DNA of 64,000 nt from Anaerolineaceae bacterium (GTDB lineage Bacteria > Chloroflexota > Anaerolineae > Anaerolineales > Anaerolineaceae), in contig JAQTMA010000003.1 of NCBI GenBank assembly GCA_028714615.1, positions 1 through 64,000 of the forward strand, written 5' to 3'. The position numbers were made by a program, and so were the translations under genes. The notes beneath the pieces are model-generated. The model did not search any database, had not been told where the DNA came from, and was given only the letters and a program-made list of their open reading frames with translations. Below, in pieces: positions 8,154 through 18,047 of this stretch. Each line of letters begins with the position of its first letter. Position 1 is the first letter of the stretch.

Positions 8154-10457
8154 TTAGAGTGCTCGCTTGAAATCGAGAGAGAAATCTTCTTTTTCCTGGG
8201 TTAAGTTTGGATTGTAGAATGGGTCAAGGGCCATGCGAGCTGGCCAACGCCGACGAACATATTCAGTTTCAATTAAGAAACGTTCTCGTTTTTTGGGATT
8301 ATCCTCATACCCCCGGGTAATCGATTCATAATGCAACAAGCGCACATCCGGGATCATGAGGTTACGATACCCAGCATCCATCACCCGCAAACACAACTCA
8401 ACATCCCCCCCAGCGACCTGCAAGTTTTCATCCAAGCAACCCACCTGGAAAAACAAGTCGCGCCGTACCAGCATACAAGCCCCAGTGACTGCTGAGACGT
8501 TGCTTGCCCCGAGCAAACGGCCGTTGTTCCCCGTAGATTCGGCAGGAAACCCCCGATGAGAGTGGCCTGCCCAATCGTTGATGCCCACTACAATGCCTGC
8601 ATGCTGGATCGTCCCATTGGGGTAGAGCAGGAGCGCGCCAACCATACCGATTTCCGGACGTTGGCCCTGCGAAGCCATCTGATCCAACCAGTTGGGGGTG
8701 ATCACTTCCATGTCATTGTTCATAAAGAGCAACAAGTCACCGGTAGCGACCCTGGCACCCGCATTGTTCAGCTTAGAGAAGTTAAACGGAATATCTTCTT
8801 GCAAGAGCTTGAAACGCTCTGGTTCGCGCTCCTTCCAATGCTCGTATACCTTAAAAGTATCCTTTTGTTGGCTCTGGTTATCAACAATGATCACTTCAAA
8901 GTTTGGATAGGAGGTTTTTTTATAAATCGATGTCAGGCATCGGTCCAAATAATCAGGCTTGTCACGGGTGCAGATGATGATGCTGACTTTTGGACTCCCA
9001 ACCAACTCCCAGGCAACTCGAAAAAAGCCGGGGTAGCCTTCCACTTCCTCCACTCGGCCGTGCCGGTTACGCCTGTCTACCGCATCTTGCAGCACGCGGA
9101 GCGCAGCCGTGTACGCGTAACGCTTATTCCCGGCAGCTTGGGCTGTAGAGCCAGGTGCGCACCGCCAGCTGTATAATATCTTCGGCAAGTGGTAAATTTT
9201 TTCGGTTTTTTCACTCAGACGGAAGACCAGGTCCCAATCTTGCGCGCCATCGCACCCTTTCCGAAAACCGCCTAAATCATCGAGAAGTGACCGCCGGTAA
9301 ACTCCCAAGTGACCGGTATACATATGGGAGAAGATGAGGTCAGGTGACCAATCCGGTTTGAAATAGGGCATATACCGGATCCCATCTTCGGTTACCTTAT
9401 CCTCGTCTGAATACAACATGTCGGTGTCGGGATGATGGTTCAGAAAGTTAACCACTTCAAAAAATGCATCCGGGGTTATCAGGTCATCGTGATCGAGCAG
9501 GGCTACATAATCACCGGTGGACATACCAAGGGCTTGATTGGATGCTGAAACAATTCCCTGATTGGTTTCAGGGCGGTTAATTTTGATGCGCGAGTCCCGA
9601 TCTTGGTATTCCTCCAGTACCGGGCGGATATAAGGCTGGGTAGAGCCATCATCGACAATACACAGCTCCCAGCGCGGGTATGCTTGTGCCAGGACGGATT
9701 CGACCGCCTCACGTAGATCAGCTTCTCGAGGGTTATAAACTGGCATCAGAATGGAGATGAGAGGTTTGCTTTCCAAGGATGCGGCCCGAATGCCCATCTG
9801 CCGCAGATCATCTATGGTTGTGCGGTGGAGTTGGAGCCATTCATCGTACGAATTTGTGATCGGTGCAAACTTATTTACGATCATGCGCCATGCCCCGGGG
9901 AGGCCCCCCTTCTGCATGGCTGAAAACACGCGTACGAATGCGTAGCGAATTTCTCGAGGCCGGTAGCCGATTCGCCGGAACCAGATCACAGTTGACCGCA
10001 GGATAATTTCCAAACGCAGCACCCGGGCAACAATCACGTCCTGGATTTGGAATGCGCATGGAGCGTCAACCGGATCGAACCGAATTCCGGCAATATCCCC
10101 ATCTAAATGGATGTAAACCTGATAGATGGACGGATCCGGAGCTGTCATCCCAATCAAATAATAATTCGACGGGGAATACCCTTTGCCGCGGTCAATACAG
10201 ACGCCCATGCGCCCCCGCACATCGGCACAGGCAACGACGGTTAATTTCACCCAACCCGCAGGCAGGGCGCCACTCAACTGGAAGTGGGGGTTCTCTCCCA
10301 ACGACTTCCAGTGAATTGGATCTCCCTGAGACTCAAGTTGGTTGGTGGGAACCAGTCGCGGGTGGTACTTACGCCTGAAAAGAATATCAAGGGCTCCCTG
10401 GATGATCGATGTACCTCGGGGTTTATTATTGGTTATACCGGTCTGGTTGGTGCTCAA
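8154..10457 (-). CDS. Tandem GT2 glycosyltransferase with N-terminal beta-sandwich-like domain
   Basis: A 767-residue protein with three parts. Residues 1 to about 220 contain no GT motif and look like a beta-rich carbohydrate-binding-like domain. A first GT2 domain (about 232-470) carries ISILMPVYNP, LLDHDDLI and SDEDKV. A second (about 493-750) carries VSIIICTRDKP, FMNNDMEVI and a GGDVELCLRV acceptor motif. Tandem GT2 proteins usually add two sugars in alternation or in sequence. The start is a TTG preceded by GAGGA at 8-nt spacing; no better ATG exists nearby. It is paralogous to the two GT2 domains of the methyltransferase fusion 4-7 kb upstream. Confidence 0.85.
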   Translation of the reverse strand: MSTNQTGITNNKPRGTSIIQGALDILFRRKYHPRLVPTNQLESQGDPIHWKSLGENPHFQLSGALPAGWVKLTVVACADVRGRMGVCIDRGKGYSPSNYYLIGMTAPDPSIYQVYIHLDGDIAGIRFDPVDAPCAFQIQDVIVARVLRLEIILRSTVIWFRRIGYRPREIRYAFVRVFSAMQKGGLPGAWRMIVNKFAPITNSYDEWLQLHRTTIDDLRQMGIRAASLESKPLISILMPVYNPREADLREAVESVLAQAYPRWELCIVDDGSTQPYIRPVLEEYQDRDSRIKINRPETNQGIVSASNQALGMSTGDYVALLDHDDLITPDAFFEVVNFLNHHPDTDMLYSDEDKVTEDGIRYMPYFKPDWSPDLIFSHMYTGHLGVYRRSLLDDLGGFRKGCDGAQDWDLVFRLSEKTEKIYHLPKILYSWRCAPGSTAQAAGNKRYAYTAALRVLQDAVDRRNRHGRVEEVEGYPGFFRVAWELVGSPKVSIIICTRDKPDYLDRCLTSIYKKTSYPNFEVIIVDNQSQQKDTFKVYEHWKEREPERFKLLQEDIPFNFSKLNNAGARVATGDLLLFMNNDMEVITPNWLDQMASQGQRPEIGMVGALLLYPNGTIQHAGIVVGINDWAGHSHRGFPAESTGNNGRLLGASNVSAVTGACMLVRRDLFFQVGCLDENLQVAGGDVELCLRVMDAGYRNLMIPDVRLLHYESITRGYEDNPKKRERFLIETEYVRRRWPARMALDPFYNPNLTQEKEDFSLDFKRAL

Positions 10458-10570
10458 TCAATGGTTCCTCGGGTGTAGTATGGACCCATCCTCATCTGTT
10501 TGACATTTGGATCAGGTGGATTCTACCCTAGAATTTCTGTAACCCGAGCTATTCCTCTATCAGGCCTGCA

Positions 10571-12352
10571 TCAGCGCACCGTAACAGAAAGGTTGCTGTA
10601 CCAGGTAGTTGTCGTTGACCCATCGCTAATATCCGCTGAAATAAAATACATCCCCGGAACTGTCCCCGAGGTATTCCAGTTCCAAAGCGTGCCTGTGACC
10701 AGGTTCAATTCGTTCGGAAACCTGTTCATAATGAGCGGCAGATAAACCCCTTTCGAAGAAATCATTACAGCTTGAGCTGCCTGGGAGGCGGTTGTCCGGC
10801 CGATCTCGGTCCGTCCATTGGTTGGATTCTTGTCGTTATCGGTAAAAAAGGTGATCGATACCGGGCCAGATACATTGACTTTATATGTGATCGGGTAAAT
10901 GTCCCCCCGGTTGATGGTCTCGTCGCCTGTGAGGGTCACATAATCCAGATGAAGTGTTAGCGGTGCAGGAACTTCATGAGGATCAAGGCGGAATGCGTCT
11001 TTCAAGCCTGACCAACCAGGACCAGAGGCCATTGGGGCTTGGGTAAGGTCAATCGAGTACGTGTGCCAACCTTCATAAACGATCATATCCGATGTGGTTC
11101 CGAAGTTAGAGAGATCTGGAGTACCAGCCCACCACAAGAAACGCTCTACCCAACCCCGGCCGACATCGCGAATGCCTTCCAGGTACATCCGGAAGGTAGC
11201 GTACTTGTATTTTGCCGTGTCGATCGGTTTTGGGACCATCAAATCAATGCGGGGGTCACCGGAACTGCCGCTGGTTGCCGTATAAATCCCATTATTGAAA
11301 TTGGCATTATACAGATCGTAAGTATCTGAAAGATCTTGCGGGCCGTCCATCCCCCAACTATTCCCAACCACGTCGGTGGCGTAATCTGGACCGCTGGTAA
11401 AGCCAGGTTTTTGGAATTCCAGGATCGGAGCCTTGTGAATGGTCAAATCGGAGCAAGTGGGCGTCCCACCGTTATTTTCAAGAGAAAATACCTTATACAG
11501 CCCAGGCTCGAAGGACTCGGGCAGCGGATAAGGAGTGAATGGACTGCCATTGTCGATCAGGGTTGAACCCCAATTGAAGCTGCCCTTGGACGCATCGGCG
11601 ATGCCGACAAGTGTGCTCTCGGTCAAGGAGCAGTTCTTAGCCACGTAGACGTACATCTTGCTGGTTGACTTCGCTCCGCTCCAGGAAATATTAACGGTGT
11701 TATTAGTATTGATTGTGGTCAATCGCACCCATCCGAGGCGGAGATTGATGCCTGCATGCATGACTGGATCGATGCGCAAACCAACTGGGGAACCTGTCCA
11801 ATTCGGAAAGTTCGCCAGGTTGATGACATACAACTTACATCCATTTACCGTATCGATCCGATGGCCAGGATGCGAGGAGTACATTTGATCTGTCCAGGAC
11901 TGCTTCATGAACCAATAAACCATGGTATCTTCGTTCGGTTGGCTCGAGCATAACCAGTAGGAGAGCAATTTATACTTCCCTGCATTGATCGGGTACGAAT
12001 CACCCAGTTTGAGGACCTTCTGGGTCCCAGCAATTCCAAATGAATGCATCATCATGGTTGGATCATTTGTTGCCGTCGTAAACGACCATTCGCCCCCGGA
12101 TGCAGCAAACGAATTCCGATCCACGCCGCCAAATACAGCCTGAAAATCGGGATACGGACTGGCAGTCATATCCCATGGCTGGCCGAGGATGCGCGTCGCA
12201 AAATCATCCCCTTCACTGACATCTGAACCATTAACCGCCGCCACACCCATATCCGCCTGAACGATATTTTGTTTGAGGAGAGGACTGGCGAGAAGAATGA
12301 TGAGACATAATATTGAGGCAATACCGTGAGAATTGGCTTTGTAATTCCGCAT
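10571..12352 (-). CDS. Secreted protein with two related beta-sandwich modules
   Basis: A 593-residue protein starting at an ATG (MRNYKANSHG) that has AGGGA just upstream and a classical signal peptide of about 34 residues. The frame is open another 29 codons upstream, but that would place the signal peptide internally. The first half (DDFATRILGQPWDM) and second half (DYATDVVGNSWGMD) begin with the same pattern, followed by similar W/Y-rich strands, which suggests an internal duplication of a carbohydrate-binding-like fold. No catalytic motif is visible. It forms its own unit: a terminator precedes it at 12525-12553. A surface or extracellular glycan-binding role is inferred. Confidence 0.7.
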   Translation of the reverse strand: MRNYKANSHGIASILCLIILLASPLLKQNIVQADMGVAAVNGSDVSEGDDFATRILGQPWDMTASPYPDFQAVFGGVDRNSFAASGGEWSFTTATNDPTMMMHSFGIAGTQKVLKLGDSYPINAGKYKLLSYWLCSSQPNEDTMVYWFMKQSWTDQMYSSHPGHRIDTVNGCKLYVINLANFPNWTGSPVGLRIDPVMHAGINLRLGWVRLTTINTNNTVNISWSGAKSTSKMYVYVAKNCSLTESTLVGIADASKGSFNWGSTLIDNGSPFTPYPLPESFEPGLYKVFSLENNGGTPTCSDLTIHKAPILEFQKPGFTSGPDYATDVVGNSWGMDGPQDLSDTYDLYNANFNNGIYTATSGSSGDPRIDLMVPKPIDTAKYKYATFRMYLEGIRDVGRGWVERFLWWAGTPDLSNFGTTSDMIVYEGWHTYSIDLTQAPMASGPGWSGLKDAFRLDPHEVPAPLTLHLDYVTLTGDETINRGDIYPITYKVNVSGPVSITFFTDNDKNPTNGRTEIGRTTASQAAQAVMISSKGVYLPLIMNRFPNELNLVTGTLWNWNTSGTVPGMYFISADISDGSTTTTWYSNLSVTVR

Positions 12353-12524
12353 AGGGTTCCCTGGTCCATGGATATCGTTCGGATACGATCTGCGTAGATT
12401 TGAGATATGCATGCTCTCATGATATCTATTTGGGCACATTATAGCTGCCCATCACACGCTTCCCTCATTACAGTATTGTAAAGTTATCCCAATTGGATGG
12501 AGGAGCAATGGTTGGGCAGAAAAC

Positions 12525-12553
12525 AAAAAATGCCTCCAGTGAAGAACTGGGGC
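12525..12553 (-). terminator. Rho-independent terminator after the GT-C gene
   Basis: On the minus strand GCCCCAGT pairs with ACTGGAGGC (8 pairs, one bulged A) around a 5-nt loop, and is followed by ATTTTTTG. It lies 42 nt downstream of the stop of the large GT-C gene, so it should end that transcript and separate it from the secreted duplicated-domain protein. Confidence 0.75.
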
Positions 12554-12594
12554 GTTATTCGCATCGTTCGCCGATCAACTGGATGGAACAGATA

Positions 12595-14604
12595 TTATTT
12601 GGGTGGTGAATAATACGTGCGGAGGTCCAATACCCCATTCATAGCGCGGTCATCCATGGAAAGTTTCCCATCAAGGTAACGATCTGCCTGACCACTTCTC
12701 CAGAGTGTTACAGCGTCTTGTCCATTGAGTGGATCATAGCGAACCTCAAGAGCAAACTTTTTCCCGAGGGAGTTCTCGACAGGGGTCATATCAAACCGGC
12801 GCCAGCGGTTATCCAACAAATCAGACCCATCCACTTGCCAGGAAGCTACTGCATGACCATCCTCCCCGGATAGAGATACTTGTAGAGTTCCCTGATTCAC
12901 ATGTGCATACGTCCCTACACGAAGTTCGAATGCGCTGAGCCCCTCCTGCCGAGCAACAAAAGTTTGTTTGACCGTACGACCAGAATAAATCTCTCCAGTC
13001 GTATCTTGGCCCCCCATAAAGCTCAGATCAATTTCTGTTGGATCAGGAATCTCGACCCCAACCTTTTTATGAAAGATCCTGAGCGGGTTTGGATAGCCTG
13101 GATCATCGATCTGTGCCACTTCCTCGAAACCTTTGGTAAACCAGCTCTCGGCATACAGGTAGTCCATCCAGTTGGCAAAGATCGCGTTGTAAATGATGTA
13201 GTCGGGCTTATATTTTTGGAACGCCCATAACCAGTTATTCTGCGCTACGCGTTGAGAGATGCCAGGGGAGACTAAACCGAGCATATCGACCATATAGCGG
13301 TTGGAATAGAACGCAATTTGTCCAATCTCCAGGTATGCAATCCTGGCATCTTTTGGAGTATTTTCTGCTAACCAGATCCCGGTGTTTGTGTAGATCCGAT
13401 TCGAGGGGTTCGGCATCGTAACCTGGTAATTGCGCGTAAACCGCGCCTGTGCTAGTAATACAGTTCCCGCGCAAACCAGGCATAATACCGCCAGGGTACC
13501 GAATAAGATGCTTGCAGGTAGAGAGCCAATTCTCACATGAGCCTGGATCAAGCCAGGCTTCCAAATCTTGACCAGCCGCTCTGGCGGGTGAAGGATCCAC
13601 TTGACGATTTGGACGGTACCCAGAGTGACTAAAACGGCAGAGAGCACTCCCACTTGTGCAGCATACCAGTGGTAAAAAGGGATGGGGAGGAGGGCATAGG
13701 CAACTGTCTGTGCGAGTGTCCATGCGGCGATGATGCGCCAGGGCTTGAGCGCAAATGGGAGAGTAAGGACTCCCAATCCTGTAGCTGGTACGATTGCCAG
13801 AAGGAGATAGTGAGTTTGCCGGACAATTCTGCCTGTCCAATGGCGAAACCCGATCGGATAGCGGTCCAAACCGGCGGCTACCTGAGCGATTTTCGCGGTA
13901 AAGCTGTTAGATACCGGCCCTCCAAAAGCAATAAATGAGTAGACAAACCAGGGAACCAGGATGACCGCCAGCCCAGCGATCATCGCGAACGGCAGCCGCC
14001 GTTTTTCATAGACATAATAAGCGAGCAGAATGAAGATGGGAATGATAGCCTCGGACCGATTGACCATGGCCAAGGCTAGCAAAATGGCAGAAATCGAATA
14101 ACGGTCGGTAAAATAAAAATAGACCGCAGCCATCGTCATCGCCAGGAAAATCGGGGTCTCGCCCCCTAAGGTCATCACGGTAAATGGGCTGGTGACGATT
14201 AATAGGCCGCACAGCAGACCGACCCAGCGCTGGTGGAACCGCCACCCGATTCGGTAGGCCATCCACCCAGAAAGGGATAATCCCATTCCACTCAGAAGGC
14301 TGCCGATCTGAGGCAGGGTTATCCATGGGAAGAGCTGGTGCATCCCGGCAAGAAGAAGCACAAAGAGGGGTGCGGGGGTTCCCAGGAAATTTTCACCAGC
14401 ATTAAAAACAAACCCGAGACCTGATTCTAGATGAGATGCATATTGAAAAGCTAGGAAAACATCGTCATAAGTCACCCCCCAAAAACCAAATACCAGGTAG
14501 GCAGTAATACCTACCCATAAGAAGGTAATGAGGGTATTGGATAGGGTGTCCCAATGCTTCTGAGCCCATGTGTAGACCGGAAAAGTTATTGCTGCAGGGG
14601 ACAT
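12595..14604 (-). CDS. GT-C membrane glycosyltransferase (AftB/ArnT-like topology)
   Basis: A 669-residue protein with about ten TM segments in the first 400 residues and a C-terminal soluble beta-rich part (from about residue 520). A DD pair in the first extracytoplasmic loop (GVTYDDVFLAFQYA) followed by GLGFVFNAGE and GTPAPLF is the pattern of lipid-phospho-sugar-dependent GT-C enzymes such as AftB. It probably transfers a sugar from a polyprenyl-phosphate donor outside the membrane. The ATG at 14604 has AAGGA at 5-nt spacing and is preferred to the upstream TTG. A shorter paralogue lies at 52816-54279. Family assignment is good; donor unknown. Confidence 0.75.
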   Translation of the reverse strand: MSPAAITFPVYTWAQKHWDTLSNTLITFLWVGITAYLVFGFWGVTYDDVFLAFQYASHLESGLGFVFNAGENFLGTPAPLFVLLLAGMHQLFPWITLPQIGSLLSGMGLSLSGWMAYRIGWRFHQRWVGLLCGLLIVTSPFTVMTLGGETPIFLAMTMAAVYFYFTDRYSISAILLALAMVNRSEAIIPIFILLAYYVYEKRRLPFAMIAGLAVILVPWFVYSFIAFGGPVSNSFTAKIAQVAAGLDRYPIGFRHWTGRIVRQTHYLLLAIVPATGLGVLTLPFALKPWRIIAAWTLAQTVAYALLPIPFYHWYAAQVGVLSAVLVTLGTVQIVKWILHPPERLVKIWKPGLIQAHVRIGSLPASILFGTLAVLCLVCAGTVLLAQARFTRNYQVTMPNPSNRIYTNTGIWLAENTPKDARIAYLEIGQIAFYSNRYMVDMLGLVSPGISQRVAQNNWLWAFQKYKPDYIIYNAIFANWMDYLYAESWFTKGFEEVAQIDDPGYPNPLRIFHKKVGVEIPDPTEIDLSFMGGQDTTGEIYSGRTVKQTFVARQEGLSAFELRVGTYAHVNQGTLQVSLSGEDGHAVASWQVDGSDLLDNRWRRFDMTPVENSLGKKFALEVRYDPLNGQDAVTLWRSGQADRYLDGKLSMDDRAMNGVLDLRTYYSPPK

Positions 14605-14655
14605 CACTATCCTTATCAAACGACAGAAGGGAATGGAAAACGGTTTAAGCGCCCG

Positions 14656-17307
14656 TCAAACGATTGGCTGCTGAGAACGTTCAACCATCCGTTGTAAACG
14701 GTCCAACCGGCTCTCCTCATTCTCGGGCTTTAATGTGGGAACCTGAACAGCATAGGATAAGTTGGGATTGTAATATGGATCGCCCTTGGCGATCCGGTCT
14801 TTAAAGTGCTGGAATCCCAGCACCATATCTTCTACCGGGAAACTGCGGGTACGGGTCTTGCCTTCATGATGCATAAGGCGGGCGAAGGGTGTAACCATAT
14901 TTCGATAACCGGCCTGCGAAACCCGTAAGCACAACTCAATATCGCTATACACCAGGCGGTAAGCTTCATCAAAGCATCCCACCTGGTCGAATAGCTCTTT
15001 GCGCAGCATCATACAAGCAGCGGTTACTGCGGAATAATCACGGTACCACTCCGTTGAGCCGAAAATCCCCCCAGAGTGTTCTAGTGCATGGCAAAAGACA
15101 TGATCCGCGTGCCCACCCATTCCCAAAACAACCCCAGCATGTTGGATTGTCCCGTTAGGGTAAAGCAGTTTGGCGCCTACCACCCCCACTTGAGGAAGCT
15201 GCGCCCAACGCGCCATTTCCTCCAACCAATCGGGAGCCAGGGCTTCGACATCATTATTCATAAAGAGAAGCAAATCACCGGTTGCCTGGCTAGCACCCAG
15301 GTTATTTGCTTTGGAATAATTAAACGGTTCGGGATACGAAATCATCCTTATGCGCGGCTCAGCCTTTATGTGATCGTAGTAAGCCAGGGTCTCCGCCTCG
15401 GTGCTGCCATTATCGACCAGGATAATCTCGTAATCTACTCCAGTGGTTCGATCCATAATCGAAGACAGGCATCTTTTCAATTCACTAAAATGGTCTTTGG
15501 TTGGGATCACGATCGAAACCCGGGATGGTTTTCGCTGCCAGGTGGTTCTGATGATGCCGGGAACCGCAAACTCAACTTTCGGAGAATCCAGCTCCATCCG
15601 CGTCAGATGATCCTTTACGGCTTTCAGCTGGCGTTGAAATACCCAGGGCTTGGCGTTAAAATCCCCAGCCGTCGAGCCGCCCAACTGGCGCCAATGGTAC
15701 AAAACCTTCGCAATGTGAGCGACCCGATCCGTCTCTTCGGTGCAGCGGAAAGCCAGGTCCCAATCTTGCGTTCCATCAAATTCCGGGTTGAACATCCCTA
15801 CGCGATCTAGCAGAGCTTTTCGAATTACCGGATGGGTGAGGTAATTCGCCGAGAGCAGCATCTCGGGGGACCAGTCGGGTTTGAAGAATGGATCACGGCG
15901 GGTTTTCCCCGCATCATCGACCTTATCCTCATCAAAATAAATGAAGTCAACAGGTGGGTTCGACCGAATAGCTTGGATCACTTCAAACAACAGGTTCGGT
16001 GAAAGCAGGTCGTCGTGATCCAAGAACAGGACAAAATCTCCCTTAGCCATCTCTAAGGCTGCATTGCTGTTTTCGGAAATACCTGCTTGATGATCCAGGT
16101 ATTTCACCCGTATGCGGGGGTCTCGGGCTGCAGCATTTGCTAAGACCTCTTTCACATTCGGATCCGTCGAATTCCCGTCTGACAGGCATAATTCCCAGCC
16201 TGGGTATGACTGGGCAACCACGCTTTCAATTGTTTCGCGAAGGATTTGAACCGGAGGATTATAAACAGGGGTAACAATACTGATCAGCGGTTGTGGGTCA
16301 AACATGCGGGCTGCTTCCCGTTGAGCGCCGAGCTCCGCGGGTCCTGGTTCATTTCTGGCAACCCAGTATTGATACTGTTCCGGAGGGGGGACAGCAGGCC
16401 CTTTCTTCCCTAACACACGCTGCAAGAATGTCTTGGCTAACTCCTCGCGCCCGCTACCTACCGGAAGCAGTCGTAAACGAAGTGCCTGGAGCTTTTGGAT
16501 GGAGCGCCAACTCCGGCTGTTGAGAATTGCCTGGAGATGCTCATTCAGCTCCTTTATCTGGCGTTCATTCCCAGAAAGCTCTGTTCTCAAATCTCCGGCT
16601 AAACTGCGCAGGTCAGAATTTTCTTTGGCAAGCAGCCAGTATTTTCGCTCGTAATTGCTCACCAACCGGTGAAAAGGATCCGATGAACGCCGGAACCGGA
16701 CTGCCCATGGGCTGATGAACGAAGCATCGAAATCGACGTCGCGGAAAAAGCCGTGATGGGCAAATTGCTCCGCCCAATTCTCCGGAGGCTGGACATTGAA
16801 GTGAGATGATTCCTTGTAATCAAACGGGGTAGAGGAGATCAGCACGTCATCGGTGTGCCGGCAAATATTCTCGATGGCGAGTTCACTTTCAGCCTTGGGG
16901 AGATGTTCGACTACCTCAATTCTAACAATCAAATCATAATTTTGGGGAAATGGCGTCGTGATCGACCCCACCCAACAATAAGGTGTTATAGATGGCGCCA
17001 CATTTCGAATAGCGTATTCCGAAATATCGATCCCCCAAGCCTGCGCGTTATTGTTCCGCAGCCCTTCGACCAGAAACCCCCAGGCACAGCCTGCATCCAA
17101 GATACTGCCCGGGTTAATCTCTTGAATGATTTTCTTGGCAATCTTATCGAAGAACGCCAACCATTCATCGTCGCGCTGATATGGCCGCCTATAACCGTGG
17201 GCATAATAATAGTGATCGAATATCGGCAGCGAGCTTTGATTTTCCATGTCTGATCGATCGGCTGTTTTCCGAGGACTCTTATCCAGATTGATGGTCACGG
17301 TAGGCAT
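14656..17307 (-). CDS. Methyltransferase - coiled coil - GT2 - GT2 fusion protein
   Basis: An 883-residue multidomain enzyme. Residues about 45-190 are a class I SAM methyltransferase with motif I ILDAGCAWGFLVEGL and GIDISEYAI. Residues about 210-270 are heptad-like (coiled coil). Two GT2 domains follow: the first with ISIVTPVYNP, LFLDHDDLL and FDEDKVDD, the second with VSIVIPTKDH, FMNNDVEAL and SDIELCLRV. It should methylate and extend a glycan in the cytoplasm. The ATG at 17307 has GAGGT 6 nt upstream and overlaps the Wzt gene by 29 nt; an alternative start is 17247. The direct link to Wzm/Wzt recalls chain-terminating methyltransferases of ABC-exported O antigens, but that role is inferred. 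Confidence 0.85.
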   Translation of the reverse strand: MPTVTINLDKSPRKTADRSDMENQSSLPIFDHYYYAHGYRRPYQRDDEWLAFFDKIAKKIIQEINPGSILDAGCAWGFLVEGLRNNNAQAWGIDISEYAIRNVAPSITPYCWVGSITTPFPQNYDLIVRIEVVEHLPKAESELAIENICRHTDDVLISSTPFDYKESSHFNVQPPENWAEQFAHHGFFRDVDFDASFISPWAVRFRRSSDPFHRLVSNYERKYWLLAKENSDLRSLAGDLRTELSGNERQIKELNEHLQAILNSRSWRSIQKLQALRLRLLPVGSGREELAKTFLQRVLGKKGPAVPPPEQYQYWVARNEPGPAELGAQREAARMFDPQPLISIVTPVYNPPVQILRETIESVVAQSYPGWELCLSDGNSTDPNVKEVLANAAARDPRIRVKYLDHQAGISENSNAALEMAKGDFVLFLDHDDLLSPNLLFEVIQAIRSNPPVDFIYFDEDKVDDAGKTRRDPFFKPDWSPEMLLSANYLTHPVIRKALLDRVGMFNPEFDGTQDWDLAFRCTEETDRVAHIAKVLYHWRQLGGSTAGDFNAKPWVFQRQLKAVKDHLTRMELDSPKVEFAVPGIIRTTWQRKPSRVSIVIPTKDHFSELKRCLSSIMDRTTGVDYEIILVDNGSTEAETLAYYDHIKAEPRIRMISYPEPFNYSKANNLGASQATGDLLLFMNNDVEALAPDWLEEMARWAQLPQVGVVGAKLLYPNGTIQHAGVVLGMGGHADHVFCHALEHSGGIFGSTEWYRDYSAVTAACMMLRKELFDQVGCFDEAYRLVYSDIELCLRVSQAGYRNMVTPFARLMHHEGKTRTRSFPVEDMVLGFQHFKDRIAKGDPYYNPNLSYAVQVPTLKPENEESRLDRLQRMVERSQQPIV

Positions 17308-18022
17308 TAATGACCTCGTTGGTACTGCCGATGGCGCGCAGGGTACCGTGGTCAAGCCAGGCGGCTCGCTCGCACATCGATTCGATCAGGGTCATATTGT
17401 GCGAGACGATCAGAATCGTAGTTCCTTTGTCGCGGATGGATTGGATGCGGGCAGCACTCTTGCGCTGGAAGGCTTCATCCCCAACCGACAGAACCTCATC
17501 AACGATCAGGATATCTGGATCCACGTCCGTGGCCACAGCGAAACCTAAGCGGGCCCACATCCCAGAGGAATACGTGCGGATGGGAGCTTCGATAAACTCA
17601 TGCAGCCCAGCGAACTCTACGATCCGATCAAACTTTTCATCCATCTGGTGCCGGCTGAATCCTAGCATGGCCCCATTTAGATAAACGTTCTCCCGGCCAC
17701 TGAGTTCTGGGTGAAATCCGGCGCCCATCTCGAGGAGGGGAGCAATCCTACCTTTCACCCACACCCGCCCGTTTGTGGGCCTGAGGACTTTGGCGATCAG
17801 CTTGAGGAGCGTGCTTTTTCCAGCACCATTATGGCCAATTAGCCCGAAGACTTCGCCCGCATTGACCATTAAATTGACATCGCAAAGGGCCAGGAAGGTC
17901 TCGTTGCGAATCTTCCCTTGCAACCACCGGATGGCATACTCCTTGAACGTGCCAACCCGCTCGTTTGGGGCACGGTAGCGTACGGAGACGTTTTCCAGAA
18001 GGATAACTTCCTGGGGAGTCAT
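17279..18022 (-). CDS. wzt: ABC transporter ATP-binding subunit of a polysaccharide exporter (Wzt/TagH type)
   Basis: A 247-residue nucleotide-binding subunit with Walker A GHNGAGKSTLLKL, the signature YSSGMWARLGFA, Walker B ILIVDEVLSVGD and the switch His in VSHN. It drives export of a completed lipid-linked glycan through the Wzm pore. The protein ends directly after the NBD, so it lacks the C-terminal carbohydrate-binding domain found in some Wzt proteins. The frame continues upstream into the permease gene. The ATG at 18022 (MTPQEVILLENVSVRY) matches the usual family N-terminus and lies 25 nt after the permease stop; 18070 is possible. Neither has a strong ribosome-binding site. Confidence 0.92.
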   Translation of the reverse strand: MTPQEVILLENVSVRYRAPNERVGTFKEYAIRWLQGKIRNETFLALCDVNLMVNAGEVFGLIGHNGAGKSTLLKLIAKVLRPTNGRVWVKGRIAPLLEMGAGFHPELSGRENVYLNGAMLGFSRHQMDEKFDRIVEFAGLHEFIEAPIRTYSSGMWARLGFAVATDVDPDILIVDEVLSVGDEAFQRKSAARIQSIRDKGTTILIVSHNMTLIESMCERAAWLDHGTLRAIGSTNEVINAYRDHQSG

Positions 18023-18047
18023 CGGAGCAGCTTTGGATAAATATTCT

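Noticed and set aside
8556..9176. Plus-strand frame of 206 codons antisense to the tandem GT2 gene
   Set aside because: Shadow of a clearly real GT2 gene; no domain, no ribosome-binding site.
15088..15810. Plus-strand frame of 240 codons inside the methyltransferase-GT2 fusion
   Set aside because: Antisense to the second GT2 domain. It resembles the shadow frame in the paralogous GT2 gene, which reflects shared coding sequence on the other strand.
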